From Thermanaerothrix solaris (GTDB taxonomy: Bacteria; Chloroflexota; Anaerolineae; Anaerolineales; Anaerolineaceae): a DNA stretch of 64,000 bases. Shown piece by piece: positions 34,335 through 43,420 of this stretch. The translations under genes and the position numbers were made by a program. Position 1 is the first letter of the stretch. Each line of letters begins with the position of its first letter. The stretch spans positions 1,612,001-1,676,000 of the forward strand of contig NZ_JAUHMF010000001.1 of NCBI RefSeq assembly GCF_032334255.1, given 5' to 3'. The notes below the pieces were generated by a model. That model saw nothing but the letters and a program-made list of their open reading frames with translations, was not told the origin of the DNA and ran no database searches.

Positions 34335-35702
34335 ATGCGTAAGCACGTAGTTCTGGCAATGTTACTTTTAGTGGCGTTGGTGCTTTCGGCCTGCGCCCAG
34401 GCAACCCCTACCCAAGCTCCACCCGCGGGTGAGGCCACCCAGCCCCCAGCCGCGGGGGAAGCCACCCAACCCCCAGCCGCGGGCGAAGCCACCCAGCCCC
34501 CTGCTGCCGGTGGTGAGAAGGTGACGCTGATCATCGAATCCTGGCGCAATGATGACCTACCCATCTGGCAGGATGTGATCATCCCCGCGTTTGAGGCCAA
34601 GCATCCCAACATTCACGTGGTGTTCAGCCCCACTGCGCCGGCCGAGTACAACGGTGTGCTGAACTCCAAGTTAGAGGCAGGTACCGCGGGCGACCTGATC
34701 ACCTGTCGTCCCTTCGACGCCTCGCTCAAACTTTATGAGAAAGGGTACTTGGCGCCGCTCAACGACCTGCCGGGCATGGAGAACTTCACCGATTTTGCCA
34801 AGACGGCCTGGAGCACCGATGACCTCTCGGTAACCTTCTGTGTGCCAATGGCATCGGTCATTCACGGCTTCTTCTACAACAAAGAAGCCTTCGATAAACT
34901 GGGTCTCCAAGAGCCCACCACCTGGGATGAGTTCTATCAAGTGCTGGATAAGATCAAAGCCGATGGCACCTATATCCCGTTGGTAATGGGCACGGCGGAC
35001 ATGTGGGAAGCTGCGACCATGGGCTTCCAGAACATCGGCCCCAACTACTGGAAGGGTGAAGAGGGCCGTTTGGCGCTCATCCGCGGTGAAGCCAAGTTCA
35101 CCGATGAGCCCTACATCAAGACCTGGCAGCAACTGGCACGCTGGCGCGATTATCTGCCGCCCGGCTTTGAGTCCGTAAAATACCCGGACGCCCAAGCGCT
35201 CTTCACCTTGGGCAAGGGCGCGATCTACCCCACCGGTTCATGGGAAATTGCGCTGTTTGAGAAACAGGCGTCCTTCCCCTTGGGGATTTTCAAACCCCCG
35301 GTGGAAAAAGCGGGCGACCAGTGCTACATCAGCGATCATGTGGATATCGCTTTGGGGATGAACGCGGCGACCAAACACCCCGAGGAAGCAAAGACATTCC
35401 TCTCCTGGGTCGCCTCGGCCGAGTTTGCCGCACTTTACGGCAATGCCCTGCCCGGCTTCTTCCCGCTCCACAGCACTCCCGTGGAGTTGAAAGACCCGCT
35501 GGCGCAGGAATTCGTCTCCTGGCGCAACGAGTGCAAATCCACGATCCGCAACTCGTATCACATTCTCTCGCGCGGCGAGCCCAACCTCGAGAACGAGTTG
35601 TGGCGGGTGAGCGCGGCGGTCATCAACGGTACCCTCACCCCCGAACAGGCTGCGCAGGAGATCCAGGCTGGATTAGACAAATGGTATAAGCCCAAGCAGT
35701 AG
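34335..35702 (+). CDS. Sugar ABC transporter substrate-binding lipoprotein
   Basis: The ATG at 34335 follows GAGGAGGAAGAAG and begins a lipoprotein signal with lipobox VLSAC (Cys about 21). The linker contains three 9-residue repeats (ATQPPAAGE type), then a family-1 solute-binding domain (TLIIESWRNDDLPIWQDVIIP, TWDEFYQVLDKIKADG, YPTGSWEIALF). It is 455 residues. The longer frame back to 34092 is only overlap with the kinase gene. It is the periplasm-side receptor of the second importer, and the ligand is probably an amino-sugar disaccharide or derivative (inference from neighbours). Confidence 0.92.
   Translation: MRKHVVLAMLLLVALVLSACAQATPTQAPPAGEATQPPAAGEATQPPAAGEATQPPAAGGEKVTLIIESWRNDDLPIWQDVIIPAFEAKHPNIHVVFSPTAPAEYNGVLNSKLEAGTAGDLITCRPFDASLKLYEKGYLAPLNDLPGMENFTDFAKTAWSTDDLSVTFCVPMASVIHGFFYNKEAFDKLGLQEPTTWDEFYQVLDKIKADGTYIPLVMGTADMWEAATMGFQNIGPNYWKGEEGRLALIRGEAKFTDEPYIKTWQQLARWRDYLPPGFESVKYPDAQALFTLGKGAIYPTGSWEIALFEKQASFPLGIFKPPVEKAGDQCYISDHVDIALGMNAATKHPEEAKTFLSWVASAEFAALYGNALPGFFPLHSTPVELKDPLAQEFVSWRNECKSTIRNSYHILSRGEPNLENELWRVSAAVINGTLTPEQAAQEIQAGLDKWYKPKQ
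34428..34508 (+). repeat. 27-bp tandem repeat, three units, in the lipoprotein linker
   Basis: Three in-frame 27-nt units (starting GGTGAGGCC, GGGGAAGCC and GGCGAAGCC) encode GEATQPPAA-type repeats. Units differ mainly at third positions. It is a spacer between membrane anchor and binding domain and may vary in copy number. Confidence 0.8.
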
Positions 35703-35718
35703 GGCAGATAGGGCAGAA

Positions 35719-35749
35719 GGGGGTGGTCAGGCCATTGCCGGCCACCCCC
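35719..35749 (+). promoter_or_regulatory. Intercistronic hairpin after the second binding-protein gene
   Basis: GGGGGTGGTC (35719-35728) pairs with GGCCACCCCC (35740-35749), 10 bp with one T-G pair and an 11-nt loop, no T-tract. It has the same position relative to the binding-protein gene as the hairpin at 27103-27133. Confidence 0.55.
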
Positions 35750-35782
35750 GCCCGGCTCAAGATTAACGTTGGAGAGGTGAAC

Positions 35783-36709
35783 GTGAGCGCCAAATTGAAG
35801 TCGCGCACTTTTCCCACCCATATCGTGGTCTTTTTAGCCCCGGCGGTGATTGTTTATACCTTATTCATGATTTATCCCTTGATCGATTCGCTCCGCTTGT
35901 CATTTTTCGCCACCGGGCCAGATAATAAGGAATATTTTGTCGGACTCCAAAACTATATCAAGTTATTTACCGACTCCGACTACGCACCGCGCTTTTGGGG
36001 GGCGCTGAAAAACAATATTGTCTTCTTCTTGGTGCACATGTTGGTGCAAAACCCGATCGGGCTATTGCTGGCAGCCCTCTTGGCGACCGGGGGGTGGGGG
36101 CGCAAATTTTACCGCACCGTTCTCTTCATGCCCACGGTGCTCTCGTTTGTGATCATTGGCTTCATCTGGAACTTGATTCTCAGCCCGCTATGGGGCGTGG
36201 CCGAGAGCATTCTCAAAGCGGTAGGACTGGGCGCGCTTTTCCGCCCCTGGCTGGGGCTGGAAAGCACCGCGTTAGTGACCATTTCGCTGATCTCGGTATG
36301 GCAGTTTGTGGGGATTCCTATGGTGCTGTTCTATGCTGCCTTAATCGGCATCCCCGAGGAACTGATCGAGGCGGCACGTGTGGATGGCGCCACGGGTTGG
36401 CAAATCTTTTGGCGCATCAAGTTCCCGCTCATCCTGCCCACCGTGGGTATCGTGGGAATCCTAACGTTTGTGGGCAACTTCAATGCCTTCGACCTGATTT
36501 ATACGATCAAAGGGGCGCTGGCCGGGCCGAACTTTGCCACCGACATCATGGGCACGCTCTTCTACCGCACTTTCTTCGGCCAGCAGTTGCAACTGGGTAA
36601 CCCGACCATGGGCGCCACTGTGGCGGCGATGATGTTCCTCATCATCCTAACCGGCGTCCTCATTTATATGTTCCTGTGGCAGCGGCGGGTGCAAACCGTG
36701 GAGATGTAA
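35783..36709 (+). CDS. Sugar ABC transporter permease, MalF type
   Basis: A GTG start at 35783 is chosen for GGAGAGG just upstream; it gives 308 residues. Six membrane segments are visible, and the EAA loop reads ELIEAARVDGATGWQIFWRIKFP near residue 190-215. The long frame to 35723 runs through the intercistronic hairpin. It forms the channel with the next gene, 10 nt away. Confidence 0.92.
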   Translation: MSAKLKSRTFPTHIVVFLAPAVIVYTLFMIYPLIDSLRLSFFATGPDNKEYFVGLQNYIKLFTDSDYAPRFWGALKNNIVFFLVHMLVQNPIGLLLAALLATGGWGRKFYRTVLFMPTVLSFVIIGFIWNLILSPLWGVAESILKAVGLGALFRPWLGLESTALVTISLISVWQFVGIPMVLFYAALIGIPEELIEAARVDGATGWQIFWRIKFPLILPTVGIVGILTFVGNFNAFDLIYTIKGALAGPNFATDIMGTLFYRTFFGQQLQLGNPTMGATVAAMMFLIILTGVLIYMFLWQRRVQTVEM

Positions 36710-36719
36710 GGAGGATGCC

Positions 36720-37601
36720 ATGACTACCGTTTCGCGCTCGATCACCTATGGCAAGGACTTCGGTCTGCTCTATCGCGTCCGCCTGTGGGTTGGCCGCTTG
36801 ATTCCCCACTTGATCCTGGCGGGTTACTCCCTGCTGGCTATTTTTCCGGTGATTTTGATCTTGATTAATTCGTTTAAGACCCGAAAGGCGATCTTCGGGG
36901 AACCGTTTGCGTTCCCCAATCCCTCCAATTTCGATTTGATCGGTTACCAAACGGTGCTGAGCCGTTCAAACTTTACCCAAAATTTTCTCAATAGCATTAT
37001 TGTCACCGGGGTGTCCTTGCTCTTCATCCTCTTTTTCGGTTCGATGGCGGCTTTTGCCCTCTCGGAGTACAACTTCCGTGGCAATACCCTGATGGCGCTT
37101 TACCTCTCCATCGGGATCATGATTCCCATCCGCCTGGGCACGGTGAGTTTGCTGCGTCTGATGGTCAAACTGGGACTGGTCAACACACTGACCGGCCTGA
37201 TCCTGGTATATATCGCTCAGGGCTTGCCGCTCACAATCTTTATTTTGAGTCAGTTTATGCGCCAGGTGCCCAAAGAATTAAAGGACGCAGCCCGCATTGA
37301 CGGGGCGAGTGAATATCGCATCTACACCATGGTCTTGCCTCTGGTGCGCCCGGCGCTGGGAGCTATCGGTATCTTCACCATGATCCCAATTTGGAACGAT
37401 TTGTGGTTCCCCTTGGTGATCGCTCCCAGTGCCAAAACGGCGACCATCACGCTGGGCGTGCAGCAGTTCCTGGGGCAGTTTGTGAGCGACTGGAATGCGG
37501 TGCTATCTTCGCTCAGCCTGGCAATGGTGCCAATCCTCATTCTCTATGTCATCTTCTCGCAACAGATGATCCGCAGTATCACTGCGGGGGCACTCAAATG
37601 A
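36720..37601 (+). CDS. Sugar ABC transporter permease, MalG type
   Basis: 293 residues after TAAGGAGG. Six membrane segments, an EAA loop ELKDAARIDGASEYRIYTMVLP near residue 180-201, and the typical C-terminus QQMIRSITAGALK. No ATPase is encoded in this operon, so it must use an ATPase from elsewhere, possibly the same one as the importer at 25.7-28.9 kb. Confidence 0.93.
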   Translation: MTTVSRSITYGKDFGLLYRVRLWVGRLIPHLILAGYSLLAIFPVILILINSFKTRKAIFGEPFAFPNPSNFDLIGYQTVLSRSNFTQNFLNSIIVTGVSLLFILFFGSMAAFALSEYNFRGNTLMALYLSIGIMIPIRLGTVSLLRLMVKLGLVNTLTGLILVYIAQGLPLTIFILSQFMRQVPKELKDAARIDGASEYRIYTMVLPLVRPALGAIGIFTMIPIWNDLWFPLVIAPSAKTATITLGVQQFLGQFVSDWNAVLSSLSLAMVPILILYVIFSQQMIRSITAGALK

Positions 37602-37621
37602 TATTGTTCAGGGAGGTCTCT

Positions 37622-38629
37622 ATGCGCGTTGGAATTGCCGGCGTTGGTTTTATGGGCTCGACCCATGCCGCGGCGTGGGCCGAGACCGATGCGCGTATCG
37701 TGGGCTTTGTTGCCGAAACGGTGGAAGAAGCCCAACCCATTGCCCAGCAGTATGGGGCTAAGGTTTTTGCGGATTATGCCGCATTGTTGGATGAGGTGGA
37801 CGTGGTGGATATCTGCACCCCGACCCACCTGCATGTGCCGATGATCCTGGAAGCGGCGGCAAAGGGCAAGCATATCATCTGCGAAAAGCCGCTGGCGCTC
37901 AACGTGGACGATGCGCTCAAAGCGGTGCAGGCCTGCCGCCAGGCTGGGGTGCATTTGTTTGTCGCCCATGTGGTGCGTTTCTTCCCCGAATATGCCCTGG
38001 CCAAACAAATCATTGACCAGGGGCAGATTGGACGAATTGCCACCTTGCGCCTTCTGCGCGGCAGTTACCGTCCCAAGAAGCCGGTGGGCAACTGGTTTCT
38101 GGATGAGAGCAAGTCGGGTGGCATCCTGATGGACTTGATGATTCACGACCTGGATTATGCTCGTTGGGTGGCTGGAGATGTAGAGAGCGTGTTTGCCCGC
38201 AAGGTCAGTGCTGTTCATCAAGGCAGTCCAGTGGATTATGGCTTGGTTGTGCTCAAGCACCGGAATGGCGCAATCTCTCACGTGGCTGGGGCTTGGGCAT
38301 ATCCGCCGCCGACCTTCCGCACCCGCTTTGAACTTTCAGGTGATCAGGGAATGATCGAGTTCGACTCACAGGCCACCTCACCGATTGAAAGCCTGATCAT
38401 CAGGCCCCATTCTGAAGCGCCAGACGTGGGCTTACCCTCCAGCCCGGTGCGCGAAAGCCCTTATACTACCGAAATCAAAGAATTCTATACCGCGCTCAAA
38501 GAGGGTAAGACACCTCGGGTCACGGCGGAGGATGGCCTGGCAGCGGTCCAAATCGCCGCCGCGGCGGTGCAGTCGGCCCACAGCGGTCAGGTGGTTTATC
38601 TTGAATCCTTAGGGGAGGGGCTACAATGA
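37622..38629 (+). CDS. Gfo/Idh/MocA-family protein 1
   Basis: The ATG at 37622 follows AGGGAGGT; 335 residues. The N-terminal Rossmann fold has a proper dinucleotide loop (GIAGVGFMGSTHAAAW), CTPTHLHVPMILEAAAKGKH and the family motif CEKPLAL near residue 92-98. The C-terminal part is the usual alpha/beta domain (FLDESKSGGILMDLMIHDLDYARW). Members are NAD(P)-dependent sugar dehydrogenases or, in GH109-like families, glycosidases that use NAD transiently. In this operon there is no other candidate glycosidase. It overlaps the next gene by ATGA. Confidence 0.85.
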   Translation: MRVGIAGVGFMGSTHAAAWAETDARIVGFVAETVEEAQPIAQQYGAKVFADYAALLDEVDVVDICTPTHLHVPMILEAAAKGKHIICEKPLALNVDDALKAVQACRQAGVHLFVAHVVRFFPEYALAKQIIDQGQIGRIATLRLLRGSYRPKKPVGNWFLDESKSGGILMDLMIHDLDYARWVAGDVESVFARKVSAVHQGSPVDYGLVVLKHRNGAISHVAGAWAYPPPTFRTRFELSGDQGMIEFDSQATSPIESLIIRPHSEAPDVGLPSSPVRESPYTTEIKEFYTALKEGKTPRVTAEDGLAAVQIAAAAVQSAHSGQVVYLESLGEGLQ

Positions 38630-39636
38630 GCATTCGGATTGGAATCATGTCCTTTGCCCACTTGCATGCCGAAGCCTATATCCAGAACCTACGCGCCATT
38701 CCGGGGGTCGAGATGATCGGTCTCGCCGATGATGACCCTCAGCGGGGCGAGCACTTTGCCCGTTTGTTTGGAGCACATCGCTTCCGCACCTATGAGGAAT
38801 TGTTGGAAGCCAAACCAGATGGCGTTATCATCTGTTCTGAGAACAGCCGTCATCTGCCCTTGGTTAAAATGGCGGCACAGGCCGGGGCGCACATTTTATG
38901 CGAAAAACCTCTAGCGACCACCGCCCAAGATGCTGAAGAGATCGTCCGTACCTGCCGCCAAGCCGGGGTATTGTTGATGACGGCGTTTCCGATGCGCTTC
39001 TCCACGCCTCTCCTGGAGGTCAAATCACGCCTGGATGGGGGCGAATTGGGGCAGGTTTACTGCTTCAATTCTTCCAACCAAGGCGAACTACCCAAGAAGC
39101 ACCGCGCCTGGTTTGTGGATAAAATCCTGGCCGGCGGTGGGGCCATTATGGACCATACCGTGCACCTGGTGGATGTCATGCGCTGGTATCTCGGCAGCGA
39201 GGTTGCCGAGGTCTATGCCGTGGCCAACCGGATCTTCCACGCCGACGAGGTCGAGGTGGAGACCGGCGGGATGGTATGGGTGACTTTTGAGAACGGCGTG
39301 TTTGCCACCATAGATTGTTCATGGTCGCGCCCGCCTTATTGGCCATCCTGGGGTGGTCTCTCGTTCGAGATGGTCACCGAGCGCGGGGCGGTGTGGGTGG
39401 ATGCCTTCCGCCAGAATCTGACCGTCTTCACCCATGCCTTGCAGCGCCCCTACTGGGCGTTCTGGGGGTCTGACCCCAACCAGGCCATGATTGAGGACTT
39501 TGTCCAGGCCATTCGCGCCCAACGCCCACCTCGTGTAAGCGGGGAGGACGGCCTGCGGGCGGTGGAGGTGGTGGAAGCCGCCTATCAGTCTGTCCAGAGC
39601 GGCCAGCCGGTGCGCTTGCAACGGCGAGTGTTGTAA
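38626..39636 (+). CDS. Gfo/Idh/MocA-family protein 2, atypical nucleotide loop
   Basis: 336 residues, starting in an ATGA overlap. The fold and the CEKPLAT motif (near residue 89-95) match the family, but the N-terminal loop reads IGIMSFAHLHAEAY where GxGxxG is expected. This subtype therefore binds its cofactor differently or not at all. The C-terminal domain has GGGAIMDHTVHLVDVMRW. It is only distantly similar to its neighbour, so the pair probably forms a heteromer or catalyses two consecutive steps. A hairpin follows before nagA. Confidence 0.83.
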   Translation: MSIRIGIMSFAHLHAEAYIQNLRAIPGVEMIGLADDDPQRGEHFARLFGAHRFRTYEELLEAKPDGVIICSENSRHLPLVKMAAQAGAHILCEKPLATTAQDAEEIVRTCRQAGVLLMTAFPMRFSTPLLEVKSRLDGGELGQVYCFNSSNQGELPKKHRAWFVDKILAGGGAIMDHTVHLVDVMRWYLGSEVAEVYAVANRIFHADEVEVETGGMVWVTFENGVFATIDCSWSRPPYWPSWGGLSFEMVTERGAVWVDAFRQNLTVFTHALQRPYWAFWGSDPNQAMIEDFVQAIRAQRPPRVSGEDGLRAVEVVEAAYQSVQSGQPVRLQRRVL

Positions 39637-39659
39637 CCCGACCTTTATCATCACACCAG

Positions 39660-39686
39660 GGGGTGGGCTTGTTGTTGGCCCACCCC
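39660..39686 (+). promoter_or_regulatory. Intercistronic hairpin before nagA
   Basis: GGGGTGGGC (39660-39668) pairs perfectly with GCCCACCCC (39678-39686), 9-nt loop, no T-tract. It is a third processing or attenuation-type hairpin in this style. Confidence 0.5.
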
Positions 39687-39706
39687 AGTTTCAAGGGAGT
39701 ATCGCG

Positions 39707-40891
39707 ATGTTGCTGATTGACAATGCCACCCTCTATACTCCGACCCAATGCTACAAACCCGGGCGCCTTCTGATCGCGGAGGGGCGCATCCTGGCGGTGG
39801 GTACGCCGGAACAGGTGAGCGCCCCGGCCGGAACGCCTGTCCTGGATGCTCAAGATTTGATCGTGACCCCCGGCTGGCTGGAACTGCAAATCAACGGCGG
39901 CTTTGGGTTTGATTTCACCGAAAATCCGACCACCATTTGGGAGGTGGCACGCCAGTTACCGCGCTATGGGGTGACTGCATTCCTGCCCACCATTGTCACC
40001 AGCCCGCTGAGCCAGGTGGAGGCGGCGCTGGAGACCTGGAAGGCTGGCCCACCGCCCGATTTCCGCGGCGCCACGCCGCTGGGATGGCACATCGAAGGGC
40101 CGTTCCTCAATCCCGGACGTAAAGGGGCCCATAACCCGGCTTACCTCCAGCTTCCCAACCCGAGCACTGTAGAGGGCTGGCGCCCCGATCAGGGGGTGCG
40201 GCTGGTCACGCTGGCGCCGGAATTACCCGGTGCGGAAGCGGTTATCCATTATTTGGTCAGCCAGGGCGTGCGGGTTTCCGCCGGGCACAGCCTGGCCACC
40301 TACGAGCAGGCGCTCCATGCCTTCAGTCTTGGTGTAACCTACGGCACGCACCTCTTCAACGCCATGCCTCCATTGGAACATCGCGCGCCGGGCCTGGCCG
40401 GGGCACTGCTCACCCATCCCGATTTGACGGTGGGCTTGATCGCCGACGGTATCCACGTTCACCCGGCGATGGTAGCGCTGGCCTGGCGTGCCAAAGGTCC
40501 TCACCGCCTTACCCTGGTCACCGATGCCATGGCCGCGTTGGGAATGCCACCGGGAGAGTATCGCCTGGGCGATTTAGAGGTACGGGTGGACGCCACCTCG
40601 GTACGCCTGCCCGATGGCACCCTGGCCGGCAGTTTGCTCAGCCTTGACACCGCCATGCGCAACCTGATGGCGTTCAGCGGCTGCACCCTGGCGGAAGCAT
40701 TGTGCACCGTCACCAGCACCCCGGCGGCCGTGCTCGGTCTGGAAGATCGGGGGTATCTGCGGCCTGGCTATCGCGCCGACCTGGTTTTGCTCTCGGTCAC
40801 CCATGAGGTGGTGATTACCCTGATCGGCGGCGAGCCGGTATTTGGGAACGAAAAGGTCGCCGAACGGCTGCAGCGGATGGGAAGGGGGTAA
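39707..40891 (+). CDS. nagA: N-acetylglucosamine-6-phosphate deacetylase
   Basis: 394 residues after AAGGGAG. Amidohydrolase-fold motifs in order: TPGWLELQINGGFGFDF, GWHIEGPFLNPGRKGAHNP (metal Glu), VSAGHSLAT, GTHLFNAMPPLEHRAPG, LIADGIHVHP and VTDAMAALG with the catalytic Asp. All key residues are present. It converts GlcNAc-6-P to GlcN-6-P and acetate. The ROK kinase upstream can supply its substrate, and the SIS protein downstream, 2 nt away, can use its product. Confidence 0.94.
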   Translation: MLLIDNATLYTPTQCYKPGRLLIAEGRILAVGTPEQVSAPAGTPVLDAQDLIVTPGWLELQINGGFGFDFTENPTTIWEVARQLPRYGVTAFLPTIVTSPLSQVEAALETWKAGPPPDFRGATPLGWHIEGPFLNPGRKGAHNPAYLQLPNPSTVEGWRPDQGVRLVTLAPELPGAEAVIHYLVSQGVRVSAGHSLATYEQALHAFSLGVTYGTHLFNAMPPLEHRAPGLAGALLTHPDLTVGLIADGIHVHPAMVALAWRAKGPHRLTLVTDAMAALGMPPGEYRLGDLEVRVDATSVRLPDGTLAGSLLSLDTAMRNLMAFSGCTLAEALCTVTSTPAAVLGLEDRGYLRPGYRADLVLLSVTHEVVITLIGGEPVFGNEKVAERLQRMGRG

Positions 40892-40893
40892 CC

Positions 40894-41931
40894 ATGCCAT
40901 TGGAACGTGAGATTTTCGAACAGCCCCACACTCTGCAACGCTTATTGGATGAGGGCTGGCCGCGAATCCGTGCCATTGCCGAGCAGTTACAGCACCAGCC
41001 ATTTGATTACGTTTTTCTGGCGGCACGCGGCACTTCGGATAACGCCGGGCGCTATGCCCAATATCTGTGGGGCGCATTCAACCGTCTGCCGATCGCCCTG
41101 GCAACGCCCTCCCTTTTTAGCCTCTACCAAACCCCGCCCCGTTTGAACGGTGCACTGGTGGTGGGTATCTCGCAATCGGGGCGTTCGCCGGATATCCTCA
41201 GCGTGATGCATGAGGCACAGCGGCAGGGATGTCCCACCTTAGCCATCACCAATACACCTGATTCCCCGCTGGCGCAAGCAGCCGATTTCGTGGTGGATAT
41301 TTTGGCCGGGCCGGAAGAGGCCGTCGCCGCGACCAAAAGTTATACCGGCGAATTGCTGGCGATCGCGCTGCTTTCGGTCGCCCTGGCCGGTGATGACGAC
41401 CGTCGCGCTGTGCTGGCGCAGGTGCCACGTTGGGTGGAGGCTATGCTCATCCAAAACGCAACGGTGCAACCATTGGCGCAGCGCTATCGCTTCATGGAGC
41501 AGTGTGTGGTGTTGGGGCGGGGCTTTAACTATGCCACAGCGTTCGAGTGGTCGCTCAAACTCAAGGAGTTGTGCTATATTGCCGCCGAGCCATATTCATC
41601 CGCTGATTTTCAACACGGGCCGATCGCGCTGGTGGAGCACGGCTATCCGGTGATGGCGGTAGTGCCGGCAGGCAAGGTCTATGCCGGCATGCTGGACTTG
41701 CTGCGTTACCTGCGCCATGAACGCCACGCCGAACTGCTGGTGCTTTCGGATCAAGAAGAGGCATTGCGCCTGGGACAGGCATCAATAGCCCTGCCAGCGG
41801 AGGTGCCGGAATGGGTAACGCCGCTGGTGAGCATTATCCCCGCCCAACTCTTCTGCTACCACCTGAGTGTGGCGCGGGGGTTCAGTCCCGAGCGTCCGCG
41901 TGGCCTGCGCAAGGTGACCGAAACCGAGTAG
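40894..41931 (+). CDS. SIS-domain glucosamine-6-phosphate deaminase-like protein
   Basis: 345 residues with two SIS domains: the first with ARGTSDNAG and SQSGRSPDILSV, the second with GRGFNYATAFEWSLKLKE and AEPYSSADFQHGPIALVE. The N-terminus EREIFEQP and C-terminus ERPRGLRKVTETE follow the isomerase half of GlmS, but there is no glutaminase domain. Such proteins (NagB-II type) deaminate GlcN-6-P to fructose-6-P. It completes the pathway kinase, NagA, deaminase, and replaces a classical NagB. Confidence 0.87.
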   Translation: MPLEREIFEQPHTLQRLLDEGWPRIRAIAEQLQHQPFDYVFLAARGTSDNAGRYAQYLWGAFNRLPIALATPSLFSLYQTPPRLNGALVVGISQSGRSPDILSVMHEAQRQGCPTLAITNTPDSPLAQAADFVVDILAGPEEAVAATKSYTGELLAIALLSVALAGDDDRRAVLAQVPRWVEAMLIQNATVQPLAQRYRFMEQCVVLGRGFNYATAFEWSLKLKELCYIAAEPYSSADFQHGPIALVEHGYPVMAVVPAGKVYAGMLDLLRYLRHERHAELLVLSDQEEALRLGQASIALPAEVPEWVTPLVSIIPAQLFCYHLSVARGFSPERPRGLRKVTETE

Positions 41932-41945
41932 CCCGCAGGCTCAAA

Positions 41946-42308
41946 TCAAGGCCGAAGCGCAGCGCGTGCCAGCAGGTACTCGCGCAGGGCAACAGCCTGG
42001 TTGTACTGGTCATCGCGCGCCGCGAACAGGAGTGTTACTGTCTGCGCTTGGGCCATGCTTAACAAACGCTCAACCGGTTGGGGATTGGCGTCCAATTCGG
42101 CAAAGTAGCGTGCTTTGAAGGCTTCCCAACGGGTGGGGTCGTGCCCAAACCACTGGCGTAAAGCAGTGCTGGGCGCGATTTCTTTCAGCCACAAGTCGGC
42201 GCGGACGTCTTCGTGCGTCAATCCGCGTGGCCAGACGCGATCCACCAGCACGCGCAGACCATCCTCGGGGGCTGCAGGGTCGTAAACGCGTTTCACTTGA
42301 ATCTTCAT
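41946..42308 (-). CDS. DUF488-family protein
   Basis: 120 residues with the typical family text: KRVYDPAAPEDGLRVLVDRVWPRGLTHE, LWLKEIAPSTALRQWFGHDP and VTLLFAARDDQYNQAVALREYL. This matches YeaO-like DUF488 proteins of unknown biochemical role. It converges on the amino-sugar operon (14-nt gap) and diverges from rarD. Confidence 0.87.
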   Translation of the reverse strand: MKIQVKRVYDPAAPEDGLRVLVDRVWPRGLTHEDVRADLWLKEIAPSTALRQWFGHDPTRWEAFKARYFAELDANPQPVERLLSMAQAQTVTLLFAARDDQYNQAVALREYLLARAALRP

Positions 42309-42476
42309 GAGCGACCTCTACCCAATGAGGATAGCACCAAAGTGCCCGACGCGGCAGGGTGATTTTCTGCGTCACGCCCTGTACCCTCTGCTGGAAAAGG
42401 TGCTCTTAGGCGTTCGATCCAACCGTGAATCGGGTTTTGGTTGGCCCATTTTCTCCGTTTCCGGCGGGGATGGGAG

Positions 42477-42482
42477 TATAAT
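42477..42482 (+). promoter_or_regulatory. -10 element for rarD
   Basis: A perfect TATAAT, 26 nt before the ATG. No clear -35. The region 42309-42476 holds no gene. Confidence 0.35.
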
Positions 42483-42508
42483 CGCCAGAACGTGAGGCTC
42501 AGAGTGTG

Positions 42509-43420
42509 ATGAGACCAAAAACCAATCCTGGCGTGATCTTTGCTGCTGCAGCCTATACCCTGTGGGGTTTCTTCCCCATTTACTTTAAGGCGTTGAAAGC
42601 GGTGCCGGCACCTCAAGTGCTCGCCCATCGCATTGTCTGGGCGTTTCTCTTCCTGCTGGGGGTGCTGGTGGTGCGGCGCGAGGTAGGTGCATTGCGGCGT
42701 TTATTAACACCACGCATCCTGGTGAGTTATCTGGGCGCAGGGGTGCTACTGGCGATCAATTGGTTGGCGTATGTCTGGGGTGTGGCTGCGGGTTACATCG
42801 TCGAAACCAGCCTGGGTTATTTCATCAACCCGCTAGTAAGTGTGGTGTTGGGCGTGCTCTTCCTGCGCGAACGATTGCGTCCCTGGCAGTGGCTGCCAGT
42901 CGGACTGGCCGCAGTAGGCGTAGCATATCTGACCGTGGAATATGGTCGTCTGCCCTGGTTGGCGCTGGTGCTGGCTTTTTCGTTTGGATTATACGGTTTG
43001 CTTAAGAAACTGGCACCGTTGAACGCCCTTCATGGCTTGACCCTGGAAACGGGAAGCGTCTTCCTCCCGGCGCTGGGTTACTTGGTGGCCGTTGAGGTTA
43101 CCGGTCAGGCTGCCTTCGGACATGGGCCGGCGGTTCAAACCCTATTGCTGGCGCTCACTGGCGTGGTGACGGCCGTTCCGCTCTTGCTCTTTGCCGGTGG
43201 GGCGCGACGTGTTCCCCTGACTACCTTGGGCTTACTGCAATATATCGCCCCGTCGTTGCAGTTCCTGTTGGGCGTTTTTGTCTATGGTGAACCCTTTGGC
43301 TTAACCCAACTGGTCGGATTCAGCCTGATCTGGCTAGCGCTGGCAATTTTTTCTGCCGAGGGTGTTCTGGCCCAGCGGCGCCAGAATCCGGTAGAAGCCG
43401 AAGCTCTCGGCGACGCTTAA
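42509..43420 (+). CDS. rarD: RarD-type EamA-family transporter
   Basis: 303 residues with about ten membrane segments. RarD text is clear: YTLWGFFPIYFKALKAVPAPQVLAHRIVWAF at the N-terminus, NWLAYVWGVAAGYIVETSLGYFINPL, and PLTTLGLLQYIAPSLQFLLGVFVYGE. It belongs to the drug/metabolite transporter superfamily; the substrate is unknown, and chloramphenicol sensitivity gave the name. A GTG one codon upstream is an alternative start. It converges with the CDF gene, overlapping by 4 nt. Confidence 0.88.
   Translation: MRPKTNPGVIFAAAAYTLWGFFPIYFKALKAVPAPQVLAHRIVWAFLFLLGVLVVRREVGALRRLLTPRILVSYLGAGVLLAINWLAYVWGVAAGYIVETSLGYFINPLVSVVLGVLFLRERLRPWQWLPVGLAAVGVAYLTVEYGRLPWLALVLAFSFGLYGLLKKLAPLNALHGLTLETGSVFLPALGYLVAVEVTGQAAFGHGPAVQTLLLALTGVVTAVPLLLFAGGARRVPLTTLGLLQYIAPSLQFLLGVFVYGEPFGLTQLVGFSLIWLALAIFSAEGVLAQRRQNPVEAEALGDA

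Noticed and set aside
34428..34508. Tandem repeat considered as CRISPR or regulatory repeat
   Set aside because: The units are directly adjacent with no spacers, in frame, and encode a lipoprotein linker.
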